From the NCBI RefSeq assembly GCF_004307455.1, contig NZ_SEWX01000003.1, forward strand, positions 83,356 through 147,355: a stretch of 64,000 bases of DNA. The letters run 5' to 3'. This document shows positions 25,767-36,247 of this stretch, piece after piece. Origin of the DNA: Aquirufa nivalisilvae (GTDB lineage Bacteria; Bacteroidota; Bacteroidia; Cytophagales; Spirosomataceae). Position 1 is the stretch's first letter. Each line of letters begins with the position of its first letter. The notes beneath the pieces are model-generated. The model saw nothing but the letters and a program-made list of their open reading frames with translations. It was not told the DNA's origin and did not search any database. The translations under genes were made by a program, and so were the position numbers.

Positions 25767-26747
25767 TTATTTCACTGCTGGATCGCTGGCAGGAGCGGCT
25801 ACTTCTTTTTTGAAGAAGGAGAATCTCAAGGCGATTTCATGAGTTTGAGTACTTACTTTACTAATATTGGAGATTGGTAACTCATATACGTAACCTAGGT
25901 AGATTTTTTTGCTTGCTTGCATACCAAGGCGTAAGCCGTAACTATCTTTATGACGGTAACTTAAACCAATGTCTAATTTCTCTTTAATCTGAGCATTCAA
26001 ATTAATATCCCAGCTTAAAGGGACATCGGCAGCTACTCTCAGCAAAGTACTTGGGAATAAGTTGATGTTATTACCCATCTTAATTTTAGTACCCATCATC
26101 GTGTAGAAGTAATCCACATCTTTATAGGCTCCACTAGCAGTACCAAAATCATATTTGAATACACGTGGTTGAGAGATGCTAACGAATAAGCCATCTCCTT
26201 TGCTAAAACGTAGACCCCAACCTGTATTGAATTTTAATCCTGTTGAGATATCTTGAGCAAAAAGGGCATCATTAGGATTAACTAAGCGAATGGATGACCA
26301 ATTTAAAGCTAAATTTGAGAATCCACCGCGGATACCGCCTGACATTTTCCATTTATCATTTAAAGAAACGTGGTAAGCGAAATCAGCACCAATATTAGTC
26401 GTTTTAACTGGACCAGCTTGGTCAACCATAGCTAAAAAGCCTAAACCTTTCTTCTCACCCCATTTGATATTCGCTGTTGCAGCAATTGTCTTTGGTGCTC
26501 CTTCTACACCGATCCATTGTTGTCTATTAATGAAAACAACTTCGGAGTTTTCGGTAGAACCTGAATGAGCAGGAGTGATAATTTGTGGATTAAATCGGTA
26601 AAGATTGTACATGCTTTCAATTTGAGCATGTGATGTAAAACTCCAAGAAAGTAAGCATCCTAAAAGGAGGTAAGTAAGGGCCAAGCGGCCCCAACTTTGC
26701 CTTTTTTGATCTACTCTCAGTTTAATTTGTATATAATTATAGAACAT
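25767..26747 (-). CDS. PorP/SprF-family T9SS outer-membrane protein (copy 1)
   Basis: 326 residues with a signal peptide ending at TSHAQ, then the PorP/SprF barrel: YNLYRFNPQIITPAHSGS, VFINRQQWIGVEGAPKT, GGIRGGFSNLALNWSSI and the final THEIALRFSFF. PorP/SprF proteins are outer-membrane partners of type IX secretion that bind and anchor cargo carrying a type B C-terminal domain, as SprF does for SprB. It lies 9 nt after a gene encoding such a domain (26757-27290), so the two form a translationally linked pair. It is closely similar in sequence to the second copy at 28105-29067 (for example FNTGWGLRFSKGDGLF is common to both), showing duplication. Confidence 0.92.
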   Translation of the reverse strand: MFYNYIQIKLRVDQKRQSWGRLALTYLLLGCLLSWSFTSHAQIESMYNLYRFNPQIITPAHSGSTENSEVVFINRQQWIGVEGAPKTIAATANIKWGEKKGLGFLAMVDQAGPVKTTNIGADFAYHVSLNDKWKMSGGIRGGFSNLALNWSSIRLVNPNDALFAQDISTGLKFNTGWGLRFSKGDGLFVSISQPRVFKYDFGTASGAYKDVDYFYTMMGTKIKMGNNINLFPSTLLRVAADVPLSWDINLNAQIKEKLDIGLSYRHKDSYGLRLGMQASKKIYLGYVYELPISNISKVSTQTHEIALRFSFFKKEVAAPASDPAVK

Positions 26748-26756
26748 TTTATTACT

Positions 26757-27290
26757 TTACTTTACTGCTAATCTGTTGATAAGTACGTATGTCGATATGT
26801 TTTCCTTTTGTCCATAAAAATCTATTACATAATAATAGATTCCATCTGGAAGGAGCTTACTGTCGCTTGTAGAATCCGAAGTGAGATATTCTCCTCCCCA
26901 ATCATTGGCATAGTTTTCTTTTTCAAAAACTAAATTTCCCCAGCGATTAAAAATGCTTAGCTTATTCTTAAGCCCTAAGATTCCGTCAATGACCAACTTG
27001 TCATTCTTACCATCACCATTGGGTGTAATTCCTTGTGGAATGATACCTATGGATTCTATGTTTTCTGTGCGAAACTTATTTTTATCACTTGTAGGAATAA
27101 CAAATTGACCTTTAAGGCTTGAATCTGCTAACATACGAGTGTTTACCATGGATAAACCTTTCGAAATACGCTCACTAGCAAGAACCTCGCTTGACATCAT
27201 TCCTAATCCAAGAACAACTAAAAAAGCAGACGCTTTTTTAAAGGTTAAGGAAGGAAGTATAATCGAACAGGGGTTGAATATTGAATTCAT
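26757..27290 (-). CDS. Minimal T9SS type B sorting-domain protein
   Basis: 177 residues: signal peptide about 1-39 (KASAFLVVLGLGMMSSEVLA), a short unstructured segment (40-87), then a complete gliding-motility-associated C-terminal (CHU_C/type B) sorting domain from about 88 to the end: [52 protein letters not shown]. Most proteins with this domain carry large adhesin or enzyme regions before it; this one has almost none. It pairs with a dedicated PorP/SprF gene 9 nt downstream. It may be a remnant of a larger cargo, a small surface subunit or a competitor for the secretion port. The domain is very similar to that of the 2135-residue protein nearby. Confidence 0.87.
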   Translation of the reverse strand: MNSIFNPCSIILPSLTFKKASAFLVVLGLGMMSSEVLASERISKGLSMVNTRMLADSSLKGQFVIPTSDKNKFRTENIESIGIIPQGITPNGDGKNDKLVIDGILGLKNKLSIFNRWGNLVFEKENYANDWGGEYLTSDSTSDSKLLPDGIYYYVIDFYGQKENISTYVLINRLAVK

Positions 27291-28040
27291 TTAATCTTTA
27301 TTAGAACACATTTCAAAATTTTCAAAAGCTGGTTTATTCAATAACAAGTAACAAGCACATCACATGGATGGTTTGTCAAAAGAATTGTTTTAAATATTCT
27401 TTAAAACAAGCAAGCCAGATTTTTGCGGAATTAAATTTTTCTGTAGTCTTAATACAGAACAGCTGAACCGTGAGTTGAGCTGAGAGATAGATTTTTTCAT
27501 AATTAATTTAGAACATAGTAGAACACTAAACCAGAGCGAAGTCCTATACCCCTGTTCTGATTTGCTTTACAAATGTACTTCAATAGATTAATTTAAAAAA
27601 TAGAACATTGTTATTATTTGTTCTTAATTTTAAATTCAAAACAAAGTTGTTGGTCTGTTTACTTTAATGTGCCTTTGTTGATTTTTTGGCCTGAAGAATG
27701 TGCGGCATTTGAAAGTTTGTATCGAATTCTTAACTGCTATTTTTACTTGTCTATTTGAATGAAATTTAAGCTTTTCTTTACAAATTGACCGTAAAATACG
27801 CTTTTTTGCCGCTAAATAAGCTTTTTATTGATAGGGAATTGAAGGTGTTTTAGTTGATGATGACTAATTTGCCCTGTAAAGTTAATTTAAAATTCTAAGA
27901 TAAATTCGGTTACAAGACTGAAAATATGTGCCTGTTTTTAAATGAATAATAGTTTACAAGCCTATTGTATCCGTATGATTTTATCTAATATTGAAAAATC
28001 GGCTTTAAAATGAATGCTCATCTATATTTGGAGCATAAAA
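27291..28040. other. AT-rich 750-nt intergenic region upstream of the minimal CTD gene
   Basis: No coding frame is credible. A minus-strand TACATTTG box (27570-27577) matches TAnnTTTG but has no clear TTG partner. The stretch is very AT-rich, with several copies of TAGAAC/TTAGAAC, a motif also seen upstream of the large adhesin gene (around 35700). It probably contains the promoter and leader of the minimal CTD gene. Confidence 0.5.
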
Positions 28041-28069
28041 AAAGCTAGATCAAAAATTAACCTAGCTTT
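28035..28069 (-). terminator. Terminator of the adhesin/PorP operon
   Basis: AAAGCTAG (28041-28048) pairs with CTAGCTTT (28062-28069) over a 13-nt loop; the plus-strand A-run at 28036-28043 supplies the U-tract on the minus strand. It lies 36 nt beyond the stop of the second PorP/SprF gene. Confidence 0.65.
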
Positions 28070-28104
28070 CCACTTTTCGTTCTCTAATCTACTGTCTTTA
28101 ATAT

Positions 28105-29067
28105 CTATTTCGTTTCCAAGGAGCTTTTCTTGTTAAACGTAAATCGTAATGCAATTTCATGAGTTTGAGTACTTACTTTACTGATGGCAGAAATAGGTAA
28201 CTCAAACACATATCCTGCGTATAGATTTTTGGTTGCTTGGAAGCCTAAACGGATACCATAGCTATCTGCTCTACGGTAGCTAAATCCTAAATCAAATCGA
28301 TCACGGATATGGCTATTGATATTCACATCATAACTTAATGGAACGTCCGTTGCTACACGTATCATAGCACTCGGATACAAGGTAATTTGTGAGCCTAGTC
28401 GAACCTTTGTACCAACCATGGTATAGTAGTAGTCTACATCTTTATATCCTCCTGACACAGCACCAAAGTCGTATTTTAATACCCTGGGTTGAGAAATACT
28501 TAAAAATAGCCCATCGCCTTTTGAGAAGCGTAGTCCCCAGCCTGTATTGAATTTTAAACCGCTAGAAATGTCTTCTTGAAAGTTATCATCTCCTACATGT
28601 GTTAAGCGAATTGCCGACCATTGTATGGTTAAATTGGAGAATCCTCCACGGATACCTCCAGACATTGTCCATTTGTCATTTAATGGGATATGGTAGGCAA
28701 AATCCGCACTAATGGTGGTAGTTTTAATAGGTCCAGCTTGATCCATTAAAGCAACGACACCAATCCCCTTATTTTCTCCCCATTTTTGGTTAAGACTTGC
28801 TGCAAATGTAACGGGTGCTCCTTCAAAGCCTGTCCACTGACGTCGATTGATGACTGTGATATCGGAAACTTCTGAAGAACCAACGTGTGCAGGAGTAACG
28901 ATTTGAGGGTTAAAACGATATAAACTGTACATCGTTTCAATTTGCCCTTTTGATTCATATGAACAAATACCTAATAACATCGCTACTAGGGTAGCAACCA
29001 ACATGCCTTTTAAAGACATGTTGGAAAGCTTCGTGATGTTGGAGTTACTATATTGATTCGTATTCAT
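28105..29067 (-). CDS. PorP/SprF-family T9SS outer-membrane protein (copy 2)
   Basis: 320 residues. After the signal region (KGMLVATLVAMLLGICSYESKG) comes the PorP/SprF barrel: YSLYRFNPQIVTPAHVGS, TVINRRQWTGFEGAPVT, GGIRGGFSNLTIQWSAI, and THEIALRFTF at the end. It is a clear paralogue of the protein at 25767-26747, alignable over its full length without large gaps. It begins 27 nt after the stop of the 2135-residue type B cargo gene, the arrangement expected for cargo and its cognate anchor. Start chosen at the ATG at 29067; a later ATG (M17, MSLKG) would give a tighter signal peptide. Confidence 0.92.
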   Translation of the reverse strand: MNTNQYSNSNITKLSNMSLKGMLVATLVAMLLGICSYESKGQIETMYSLYRFNPQIVTPAHVGSSEVSDITVINRRQWTGFEGAPVTFAASLNQKWGENKGIGVVALMDQAGPIKTTTISADFAYHIPLNDKWTMSGGIRGGFSNLTIQWSAIRLTHVGDDNFQEDISSGLKFNTGWGLRFSKGDGLFLSISQPRVLKYDFGAVSGGYKDVDYYYTMVGTKVRLGSQITLYPSAMIRVATDVPLSYDVNINSHIRDRFDLGFSYRRADSYGIRLGFQATKNLYAGYVFELPISAISKVSTQTHEIALRFTFNKKSSLETK

Positions 29068-29094
29068 TTTTCTTTCTGTTTTCAGCGGTGTTTA

Positions 29095-32000
29095 TTACTT
29101 GATTTTCAGTCTATTGATGAAGATGAATGTTGAAATGTTTGGCTTAACACCGTAGAAATCAACAATGTAGTAGTAAACTCCATCTGGAAGTAAACCATCT
29201 TTCAAGATAAACGCGTTATTACTTTCTCCACCCCAGTCATTTTTATAGTCTTTGGTTTCGTAAACTATTTCACCCCAACGATTGAAAATGCTTAATGTAT
29301 TCTTGAATCCTAAAATGCCTGGAATAATCAATTTGTCATTTTTACCATCACCATTTGGAGAGATACCTTGTGGAACGAATGATGGACAAACATCTGGGTC
29401 TAGGCGATTAGGAATACCATCATTATCACAATCAGGTAATCCACCGTAATCTATATTATCTTCCATGATATCTGGGATACCATCGTTGTCATCATCCGTA
29501 TCTTGGAAATCAGGAATACCATCTTTATCGGTATCTACTGGATTATTTGGATTTGTTCCAGCTTCAACTTTATCCTGAATACCATCGTTATCAGCATCTA
29601 AATCACGGAAATCAGGAGTACCATCTTTATCTGAATCTACTGGAATACTTGGGTTGGTACCAGCTTCTACTTTGTCTGGAATACCGTCATTATCCGAATC
29701 TAAGTCTTGGAAATCCGGAGCACCGTCTGAATCCGTATCAACTGGGTTATTCGGGTTATTACCAGCCTCTGTTTTATCAGGGATGCTATCATTATCTGAA
29801 TCTAACTCACGGAAATCAGGAATTCCATCTTTATCTGTATCCGTAGGAGTCGTAGGATTTTTACCCGCTTCTATTTTATCTGGGATACCATCATTGTCGG
29901 AATCTAAGTCGCGGAAATCAGGAGTACCATCTTTATCTGTATCAACCGGATTGATTGGATCTTTCCCTGCTTCTAAACTATCTGGGATACCATCGTTATC
30001 CGAATCTATATCGCGATAATCTGGTAAATCATCTTTATCGGTATCCACTGGATTATTTGGATCTACACCAGCTTCAAATACATCTGGGATACCATCATTA
30101 TCTGAATCAGTATCACGGAAATCAGGAGTTCCGTCTTTATCCGTATCCACAGGGTTGTTTGGATCAGTGCCTGCTTCAATCTTATCTGGGATACCATCAT
30201 TGTCCGAATCTAAGTCACGGAAATCTGGTGTACCATCTTTATCTGTATCCACAGGATTGTTTGGATCAGAACCCGCTTCGATTTTATCTGGGATACCATC
30301 GTTATCTGAATCTAAATCGCGGTAATCAGGAGTTCCGTCTTTATCCGTATCTACTGGATTGTTTGGATCAGCACCTGCTTCGATTTTATCTGGAATACCA
30401 TCATTGTCCGAATCTAACTCACGGAAGTCAGGAGTACCATCTTTATCCGTATCTACAGGATTGTTTGGATCAGTGCCTGCTTCGATTTTATCTGGGATGC
30501 CATCGTTATCCGAATCTAAATCACGGAAGTCAGGGGTACCATCTTTATCCGTATCTACTGGATTGTTTGGATCAGCACCTGCTTCGATTTTATCTGGGAT
30601 GCCATCGTTGTCCGAATCTAAATCACGGAAGTCAGGAGTACCATCTTTATCCGTATCTACTGGATTGTTTGGATCAGAACCCGCTTCAATTTTGTCAGGA
30701 ATACCGTCATTATCCGAATCTAAATCTTCAAAGTCTTTAGCTCCGTCTTTATCTGTATCTACTGGTGAGTTACAAGAAACAGCTTCTAAGGCATCAGGGA
30801 TACCATCATTATCAGAATCTAAATCACGGAAGTTCGGTTTGTCGTCTCCGTCAATATCACCTCCTAATTCCACACGGTCAGGAATACAATCATTATCCGA
30901 ATCTAAGTCAAGAAAATCAGGAGTGCCATCTTTATCTGTATCAATGACTGGAACATATTGTCCACGATCATCCCAACCATCTCCATTTCCGTCATTCAGG
31001 TTATTACATGTAGCACATTTGTTTTTGCCTTCCCATGCATCTGGAATGGTATCACCGTCAGAATCTAAATCCAAATAATTTGGAATTCCATCTCTATCAT
31101 TGTCTCCATCTCTTTCGTCGCTATCTCCTAACCAATCACCATCTGAATCTAAATCACGGTAATTAGGAATGCCATCGCCATCAGGATCAGAAGTTAATTC
31201 TTTGCTATCCAGTAAAGAATCTCCATCTGAATCTAAATCCAAGAAGTCTGGAGTACCATCTCGATCTGTATCAGGAATTGGTGCAGGATTAGATTCTAAG
31301 AAATCAGCTAAACCGTTTTTGTTATTATCAATGAATGCACCATTTTGGTCAACACGTCCATCATAATTTGGATCTATGACACCACGTCTTGAATCAGTTG
31401 CTTCCCATGCATCTAAGATTGAATCACCATCTGAATCAAGATCTAAATAGTTTGGAGTTCCGTCACCATCGCGATCACTTGATCCTTCTGTTTTATCTAA
31501 GATGCCATCGTTATCCGAATCTAAATCTAAGTAGTTAGGTATGCCATCTCCGTCTGTATCAATGTTTTTCTCGATACTATCTGGGATACCATCATTATCT
31601 GAATCTGGATCTTGGAAGTTTGGAATTCCATCAGAATCATAATCTTGGCAACTAGGACCTCCAGAAGCACATTCTACACTGTTTGGAATACCATCATTAT
31701 CACAATCATTGGCTCCGAAAATAGCAAAGCTTGGAGAACCAATGGAAGGTGGGTTGCCGCCAGCACCACCAACACAATAGTTGAGCGGTTGTGGATCTGT
31801 ACCATTGTTGGTTCCATCTCCATCGCAGTCCGTATTTTTCCAAGTCAAGGTTGTATTAGCCAATATCTGACTTGCTGGATTGTATGAACATCCATCATTT
31901 GGATTTGTACCATCGATCGCTTCTTGAGCATCAGAAACGCCATCACCATCGGTATCGGTAGGTAAGCCAGAATTTACCTGCATGGTAAATGTATTGGAAA

Positions 32001-35000
32001 CTGTATTTCCTGAAACGTTGGTTGCAGTTACGGTATAGCTAGTCAACGAAGTTACAGCAGTAGGTGTACCTGTAATTTTACCATTGACTGTACTAAAAGA
32101 TAAACCAGCTGGAAGTGTACCAGTAGTTAAGGCGTAAGAATCAACTGTACCTGTAATGCTTGGGTCTAATGAAGTAATAGCTATTCCAACAGTATACACA
32201 TTGGGAGTATTGTAGCTTAAACCAGTAGGTGCAGCATTATTAACCGTAATCGTAAATGTATTTGAAACGGTATTTCCTGATACATTGGTCGCAGTTACAG
32301 TAAAGCTTGTTAGGCCAGTTACCGCAGTAGGAGTTCCTGTAATCTTACCATTAACGGTGTTAAAAGATAAACCAGCTGGAAGTGTACCAGTCGTTAAGGC
32401 GTAAGAATCAACAGTACCAGTAATGCTTGGGTCTAATGAAGTAATAACTGTTCCAACAATATACACATTAGGAGTATTGTAGCTTAAGCCAGTTGGAGCA
32501 GCATTATTAACCGTAATACGTACTGCGGTTGTCGTACTACCCGTTCCATTGGAGGCAGTAACAGTATAATCAGTTGCTGGACTAGTTACCGTTGGTGTAC
32601 CACTAATAACCCCAGTAGTTGGGTTAATACTTAAACCTGTTGGTAATGTAGGAGAAATAGTATAACCGGTAACAGTCCCAGTTACTGTAGGGTTTAAAGC
32701 CGTAATGGCTGTATTCACGGTATATACATTCGGTGTCGTGTAGCTTAATCCAGTTGGAGCAGCTGCATTAACTGTTATACTAATAAGATTAGAAGTAGTA
32801 TTACCAAATCCATTCGTTGCTGTTACCGTATAATTGGTAGCTGAACTAGTCACAGTAGGTGTCCCATTAATGACCCCAGTTGTTGTATTGATACTTAAAC
32901 CTGCTGGCAGTGTTGGTGAAATGGAGTAGGTATCTACACTACCTGTAATGGTAGGATTTAAAGCCGAAATAGCAGTTCCAACTACATAAACGTTAGGAGT
33001 GGTGTAGCTTAAATTAGAAGGAGGAGTATTATTAACCGTAATACGTACCACAGCAGTGGTATTACCTGTGCCATTGGTCGCTGTAACAGTATAATCAGTC
33101 GCTGGGCTAGTGATTGTGGGAGTCCCACTTATTACCCCAGTAGTTGTATTAAATAATAATCCAGTTGGTAATCCTGGAGAAATACTATAACTATCTACAA
33201 CACCAGTGACTGTTGGATTCAAGCTAGTAATAGCTGAATTAACCGTGTAGACATTTGGTGTAGTATAGCTTAAACCGCTTGGAGCTGCATTATTAACAGT
33301 AATACGAACTATGGCAGTAGTATTACCTGCTCCATTAGAAGCAGTTACGGTGTAGTCAGTTGCCGAACTTGTTGCGGTTGGAGTACCACTGATGACACCT
33401 GTAATTGGATTGATTATTAAACCGGCTGGTAGAGTTGGAGATATAGTATATCCTGTTACTGTACCTGTTACGGTAGGATTTAGTGCAGTTATAGCACTAC
33501 CTACAACGTATACATTCGGTGTAGTATAGCTTAAAGCAGAAGGAGCAACAAGTGCGGCATTAACTCTTATATTAAGTACGGCAGTTGTGCTACCTGTGCC
33601 ATTTGAAGCCGTTACCGTATAGTCGGTAGCCGAACTAGTTACCGTAGGTGTTCCACTGATTACCCCAGTAGTTGGGTTAATCGATAAACCAGTTGGTAAT
33701 GTAGGAGAAATGGTATAGCCTGTAACTGTTCCCACTACGGATGGATTTAGAGCTGTAATAGCTGTACCTACCGTATAAACATTGGGAGTATTATAAGTTA
33801 AATTTGTTGGAGCAGCTAATGTAGCGTTCACCGTAATGTTGACTAGAGCTGTCGTACTACCGGTTCCATTGGAGGCAGTAACAGTATAATCAGTTGCTGG
33901 ACTAGTTACCGTTGGTGTACCACTAATAACCCCAGTAATAGGGTTAATACTTAAACCTGTTGGTAATGTAGGAGAAATAGTATAACCGGTAACAGTTCCT
34001 GTTACTGTAGGGTTTAAAGCCGTAATGGCTGAATTCACGGTATATACATTCGGTGTCGTGTAGCTTAATCCAGTTGGAGCAGCTGCATTAACTGTTATAC
34101 TAATAAGATTTGAAGTAGTATTACCAAATCCATTCGTTGCTGTTACCGTGTAATTGGTAGCTGAACTAGTCACAGTAGGTGTCCCACTAATGACCCCAGT
34201 TGTTGCATTGATGCTTAAACCTGCTGGCAGTGTTGGTGAAATGGAATAAGAATTCACACTTCCAGTCACTGTAGGGTTTAAATTGGTAATAGTTGTTCCG
34301 ACAACGTAAACATTTGGAGTAGTGTAGGTTAACCCACTAGGAGCAACTGCATTTACTGTGATGTTGATTACCGCTGAGGTACTTCCTGTTCCATTGGTGG
34401 CAGTTACGGTATAATTGGTAGCTGAACTAGTAACAGTAGGTGTACCACTAATTACTCCAGTTGTTGTATTGAAAGATAATCCAGTTGGTAATCCTGGTGA
34501 AATGCTATAACTAGTAACTGTGCCAGTTACTGTAGGTGAAACATTGGTAATAATGGTGTTAACACTATATACTTTAGGCGTTGGATAACTTAAAGCACTT
34601 GGGGCAGCATCATTATCTATAATGGATACGACTGTTGTATTGGTTACAATGGCGGCATTGACCGCATTGGCAATGACAATATTAAACGTTTCTGTTGATT
34701 CGGCCGTTAAATCATCTAATACAGGAACGGTGATTGTTTTACTTGATTCTCCAATAGCAAATGTCAGGGTGCCAGTCGTATTAGTATAGTCTGTTCCGTT
34801 GGTAGCAGTACCTCCTGAGGTAGAATATGTAACGGTAGTTGAAACAGTTGCAGCTGCGCTTAAAGTAACTGTAGCAACCGCATTCACACCACCAACAGTT
34901 TCAGTAACACTGAGTGTAGACGTAATGTTTAGCTTAGGTTGAGCAGCTAAATAGTCATTTAAACTAGTTAACATTTGAGATACCGTGGCAGCATTACCTG

Positions 35001-35502
35001 TAACGATACCTCCTGACATATTCAATATTTGTCCATTGAAAGTTAATCCTAAAGCTTTGGTAGCAGTAATGGTATAGCTTCCAGAATTTATGGTTATAGC
35101 TTCACTAGTTCCCACATTTGGAAAGAAAATCATGGTTCTAATGGTAGATCCATTTGTTTCTCGCCAGTTCATAAAACCAGGAATGGAGTGGTAAACGTTG
35201 TTTTTGTCATAAAATGTGACAAATCCAGGTAAGTCATTACCCTGCAATTCAAAACCAGATACACTGGAGTTTTGAGCAAATGAAAGACGGGTGATACCAG
35301 TTGTGGATACAGCAATACCATTGTTCGCTTTGTTGTTTCCATTTTGATCAGCAATAAATCCTTCATTAAAGGAAACTGATACATAGCCAGCCATGGCTGG
35401 CGTTGCAGCTGAGAGTGTGAAGATTAATGTAGCTAAAAAGAGAAGCTTTTTTAAGATAGTGCGCTTTTCAATTGTCTTTAGGGTTTGGTAACATTTTTGC
35501 AT
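29095..35502 (-). CDS. Giant T9SS-secreted adhesin with Calx-beta, Ig-like and thrombospondin-3-type repeats
   Basis: 2135 residues. Domains in order: signal peptide (to about 38, TPAMAG); an N-terminal beta domain of unknown type (39-190); a Calx-beta domain (about 190-298, [19 protein letters not shown]); ten putative-Ig repeats of 87-89 residues (about 301-1180; signature [19 protein letters not shown]); a calcium-binding thrombospondin type 3 region (about 1180-2035) whose second half is twelve 34-residue units ([19 protein letters not shown]...); and a type B sorting domain at the C-terminus ([19 protein letters not shown]). The design is that of a long, calcium-stiffened surface fibre secreted by T9SS and held by the PorP/SprF encoded immediately downstream. 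Ligand unknown. The DNA repeats make it prone to length change. Confidence 0.92.
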   Translation of the reverse strand: MQKCYQTLKTIEKRTILKKLLFLATLIFTLSAATPAMAGYVSVSFNEGFIADQNGNNKANNGIAVSTTGITRLSFAQNSSVSGFELQGNDLPGFVTFYDKNNVYHSIPGFMNWRETNGSTIRTMIFFPNVGTSEAITINSGSYTITATKALGLTFNGQILNMSGGIVTGNAATVSQMLTSLNDYLAAQPKLNITSTLSVTETVGGVNAVATVTLSAAATVSTTVTYSTSGGTATNGTDYTNTTGTLTFAIGESSKTITVPVLDDLTAESTETFNIVIANAVNAAIVTNTTVVSIIDNDAAPSALSYPTPKVYSVNTIITNVSPTVTGTVTSYSISPGLPTGLSFNTTTGVISGTPTVTSSATNYTVTATNGTGSTSAVINITVNAVAPSGLTYTTPNVYVVGTTITNLNPTVTGSVNSYSISPTLPAGLSINATTGVISGTPTVTSSATNYTVTATNGFGNTTSNLISITVNAAAPTGLSYTTPNVYTVNSAITALNPTVTGTVTGYTISPTLPTGLSINPITGVISGTPTVTSPATDYTVTASNGTGSTTALVNITVNATLAAPTNLTYNTPNVYTVGTAITALNPSVVGTVTGYTISPTLPTGLSINPTTGVISGTPTVTSSATDYTVTASNGTGSTTAVLNIRVNAALVAPSALSYTTPNVYVVGSAITALNPTVTGTVTGYTISPTLPAGLIINPITGVISGTPTATSSATDYTVTASNGAGNTTAIVRITVNNAAPSGLSYTTPNVYTVNSAITSLNPTVTGVVDSYSISPGLPTGLLFNTTTGVISGTPTITSPATDYTVTATNGTGNTTAVVRITVNNTPPSNLSYTTPNVYVVGTAISALNPTITGSVDTYSISPTLPAGLSINTTTGVINGTPTVTSSATNYTVTATNGFGNTTSNLISITVNAAAPTGLSYTTPNVYTVNTAITALNPTVTGTVTGYTISPTLPTGLSINPTTGVISGTPTVTSPATDYTVTASNGTGSTTTAVRITVNNAAPTGLSYNTPNVYIVGTVITSLDPSITGTVDSYALTTGTLPAGLSFNTVNGKITGTPTAVTGLTSFTVTATNVSGNTVSNTFTITVNNAAPTGLSYNTPNVYTVGIAITSLDPSITGTVDSYALTTGTLPAGLSFSTVNGKITGTPTAVTSLTSYTVTATNVSGNTVSNTFTMQVNSGLPTDTDGDGVSDAQEAIDGTNPNDGCSYNPASQILANTTLTWKNTDCDGDGTNNGTDPQPLNYCVGGAGGNPPSIGSPSFAIFGANDCDNDGIPNSVECASGGPSCQDYDSDGIPNFQDPDSDNDGIPDSIEKNIDTDGDGIPNYLDLDSDNDGILDKTEGSSDRDGDGTPNYLDLDSDGDSILDAWEATDSRRGVIDPNYDGRVDQNGAFIDNNKNGLADFLESNPAPIPDTDRDGTPDFLDLDSDGDSLLDSKELTSDPDGDGIPNYRDLDSDGDWLGDSDERDGDNDRDGIPNYLDLDSDGDTIPDAWEGKNKCATCNNLNDGNGDGWDDRGQYVPVIDTDKDGTPDFLDLDSDNDCIPDRVELGGDIDGDDKPNFRDLDSDNDGIPDALEAVSCNSPVDTDKDGAKDFEDLDSDNDGIPDKIEAGSDPNNPVDTDKDGTPDFRDLDSDNDGIPDKIEAGADPNNPVDTDKDGTPDFRDLDSDNDGIPDKIEAGTDPNNPVDTDKDGTPDFRELDSDNDGIPDKIEAGADPNNPVDTDKDGTPDYRDLDSDNDGIPDKIEAGSDPNNPVDTDKDGTPDFRDLDSDNDGIPDKIEAGTDPNNPVDTDKDGTPDFRDTDSDNDGIPDVFEAGVDPNNPVDTDKDDLPDYRDIDSDNDGIPDSLEAGKDPINPVDTDKDGTPDFRDLDSDNDGIPDKIEAGKNPTTPTDTDKDGIPDFRELDSDNDSIPDKTEAGNNPNNPVDTDSDGAPDFQDLDSDNDGIPDKVEAGTNPSIPVDSDKDGTPDFRDLDADNDGIQDKVEAGTNPNNPVDTDKDGIPDFQDTDDDNDGIPDIMEDNIDYGGLPDCDNDGIPNRLDPDVCPSFVPQGISPNGDGKNDKLIIPGILGFKNTLSIFNRWGEIVYETKDYKNDWGGESNNAFILKDGLLPDGVYYYIVDFYGVKPNISTFIFINRLKIK
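29536..30759 (-). repeat. Twelve 102-bp tandem repeats coding 34-residue thrombospondin-3-type units
   Basis: Each unit begins DTDKDG or a variant and ends NPV or similar. Unit boundaries fall exactly every 102 bp from 30759 down to 29536, followed by a partial thirteenth. Units 2 to 6 are nearly identical in protein ([20 protein letters not shown]), the outer ones diverge, which suggests recent expansion in the middle. Confidence 0.9.
31963..34599 (-). repeat. Ten tandem Ig-like repeats of about 261-267 bp
   Basis: Units start (S/T)[16 protein letters not shown] and end [12 protein letters not shown]. Units 3, 5 and 8 share long identical stretches, as do 2 and 7. Units 9 and 10 form a diverged subtype ([20 protein letters not shown]). 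The pattern indicates block duplications of several units. Confidence 0.85.
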
Positions 35503-36247
35503 ACTATAATTTGTTTGATAACTATTTGGTTAAAGAAATAGTAAGATTAGAGAATGAACCCAAAGCCACGGATTAATGTGAACTATAGAACTACCAAGAA
35601 ATCTTTGAGAAAAGTAAGATTGCGCCAGAGGGCTGAATAGACTAAATCAAATCATCAAAAACATCTAAAGGAATAGACGGCAGGAGAACTGATATTAGTT
35701 AATTTAGAACAAGGAGTAATCCGCTTTTAATCAAAAGAATTCTCGCTCTGAGTTTTCTTTCATGCGAAATACGGATTTATTGTTGCCAAATTATAATTGT
35801 AACACGGTTATCATGTTCTTAATTTGCAATGAAGGACAAAAAATATTGTTTTAAGCGATTTGGGGCTTAATTATAAAAAAAACACCATGCATAGGGTGGT
35901 TTTTGGGGGTGTCAAAAAATGCAACAATTTTCCATTTGACATAAAAACAAGCAAAGTTAATCATTTGTAAATTATTATGCATTTTGAATATATCTTTACA
36001 TATTCTAATATTATAAATCAACTTATTGATTTTCAGGTATTTATACAATTTTGTTTTTGATGTAATTTTGAATATTGTTAAAATAAGTTTACAAAATCAG
36101 TACATTCATATATAGTTAATATACCTTCCTTGAATTTAACCGTTCATCCTAATTTTACCATGAATTAATAGAAATTTAATTAGGTAAATTAGAATTTTAC
36201 TTATATTGCTAGCTGTTCAACTTATTTTAAACCTATTTATCACAACC
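35503..36247. other. 745-nt divergent intergenic region (adhesin / SusC)
   Basis: Very AT-rich, without a credible gene. It must contain the promoters of both the giant adhesin operon (minus) and the SusC operon (plus). A minus-strand TAACTTTG box (35952-35959) and a plus-strand TATCTTTA (35991-35998) resemble -7 elements but lack a well-spaced TTG. A hairpin-like CACC/GGTG element with a T-run lies near 35877-35905. Confidence 0.5.

Noticed and set aside
29536..30759. CRISPR-like regular repeat spacing
   Set aside because: Units are 102 bp, contiguous, without unique spacers, and code for calcium-binding loops.
29547..31078. Several plus-strand ORFs (up to 261 residues) opposite the adhesin
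   Set aside because: They are antisense shadows of the 102-bp repeats, rich in repeated Leu/Tyr/Ser, with no domain; the minus-strand frame has signal peptide, domains and sorting signal.
35877..35905. Hairpin as terminator or riboswitch in the adhesin/SusC gap
   Set aside because: The stem has mismatches and no gene ends close to it; no riboswitch class is recognisable.
36206..36247. TTG start for susC
   Set aside because: The ATG at 36248 is followed by a typical signal peptide; the upstream extension is AT-rich leader.
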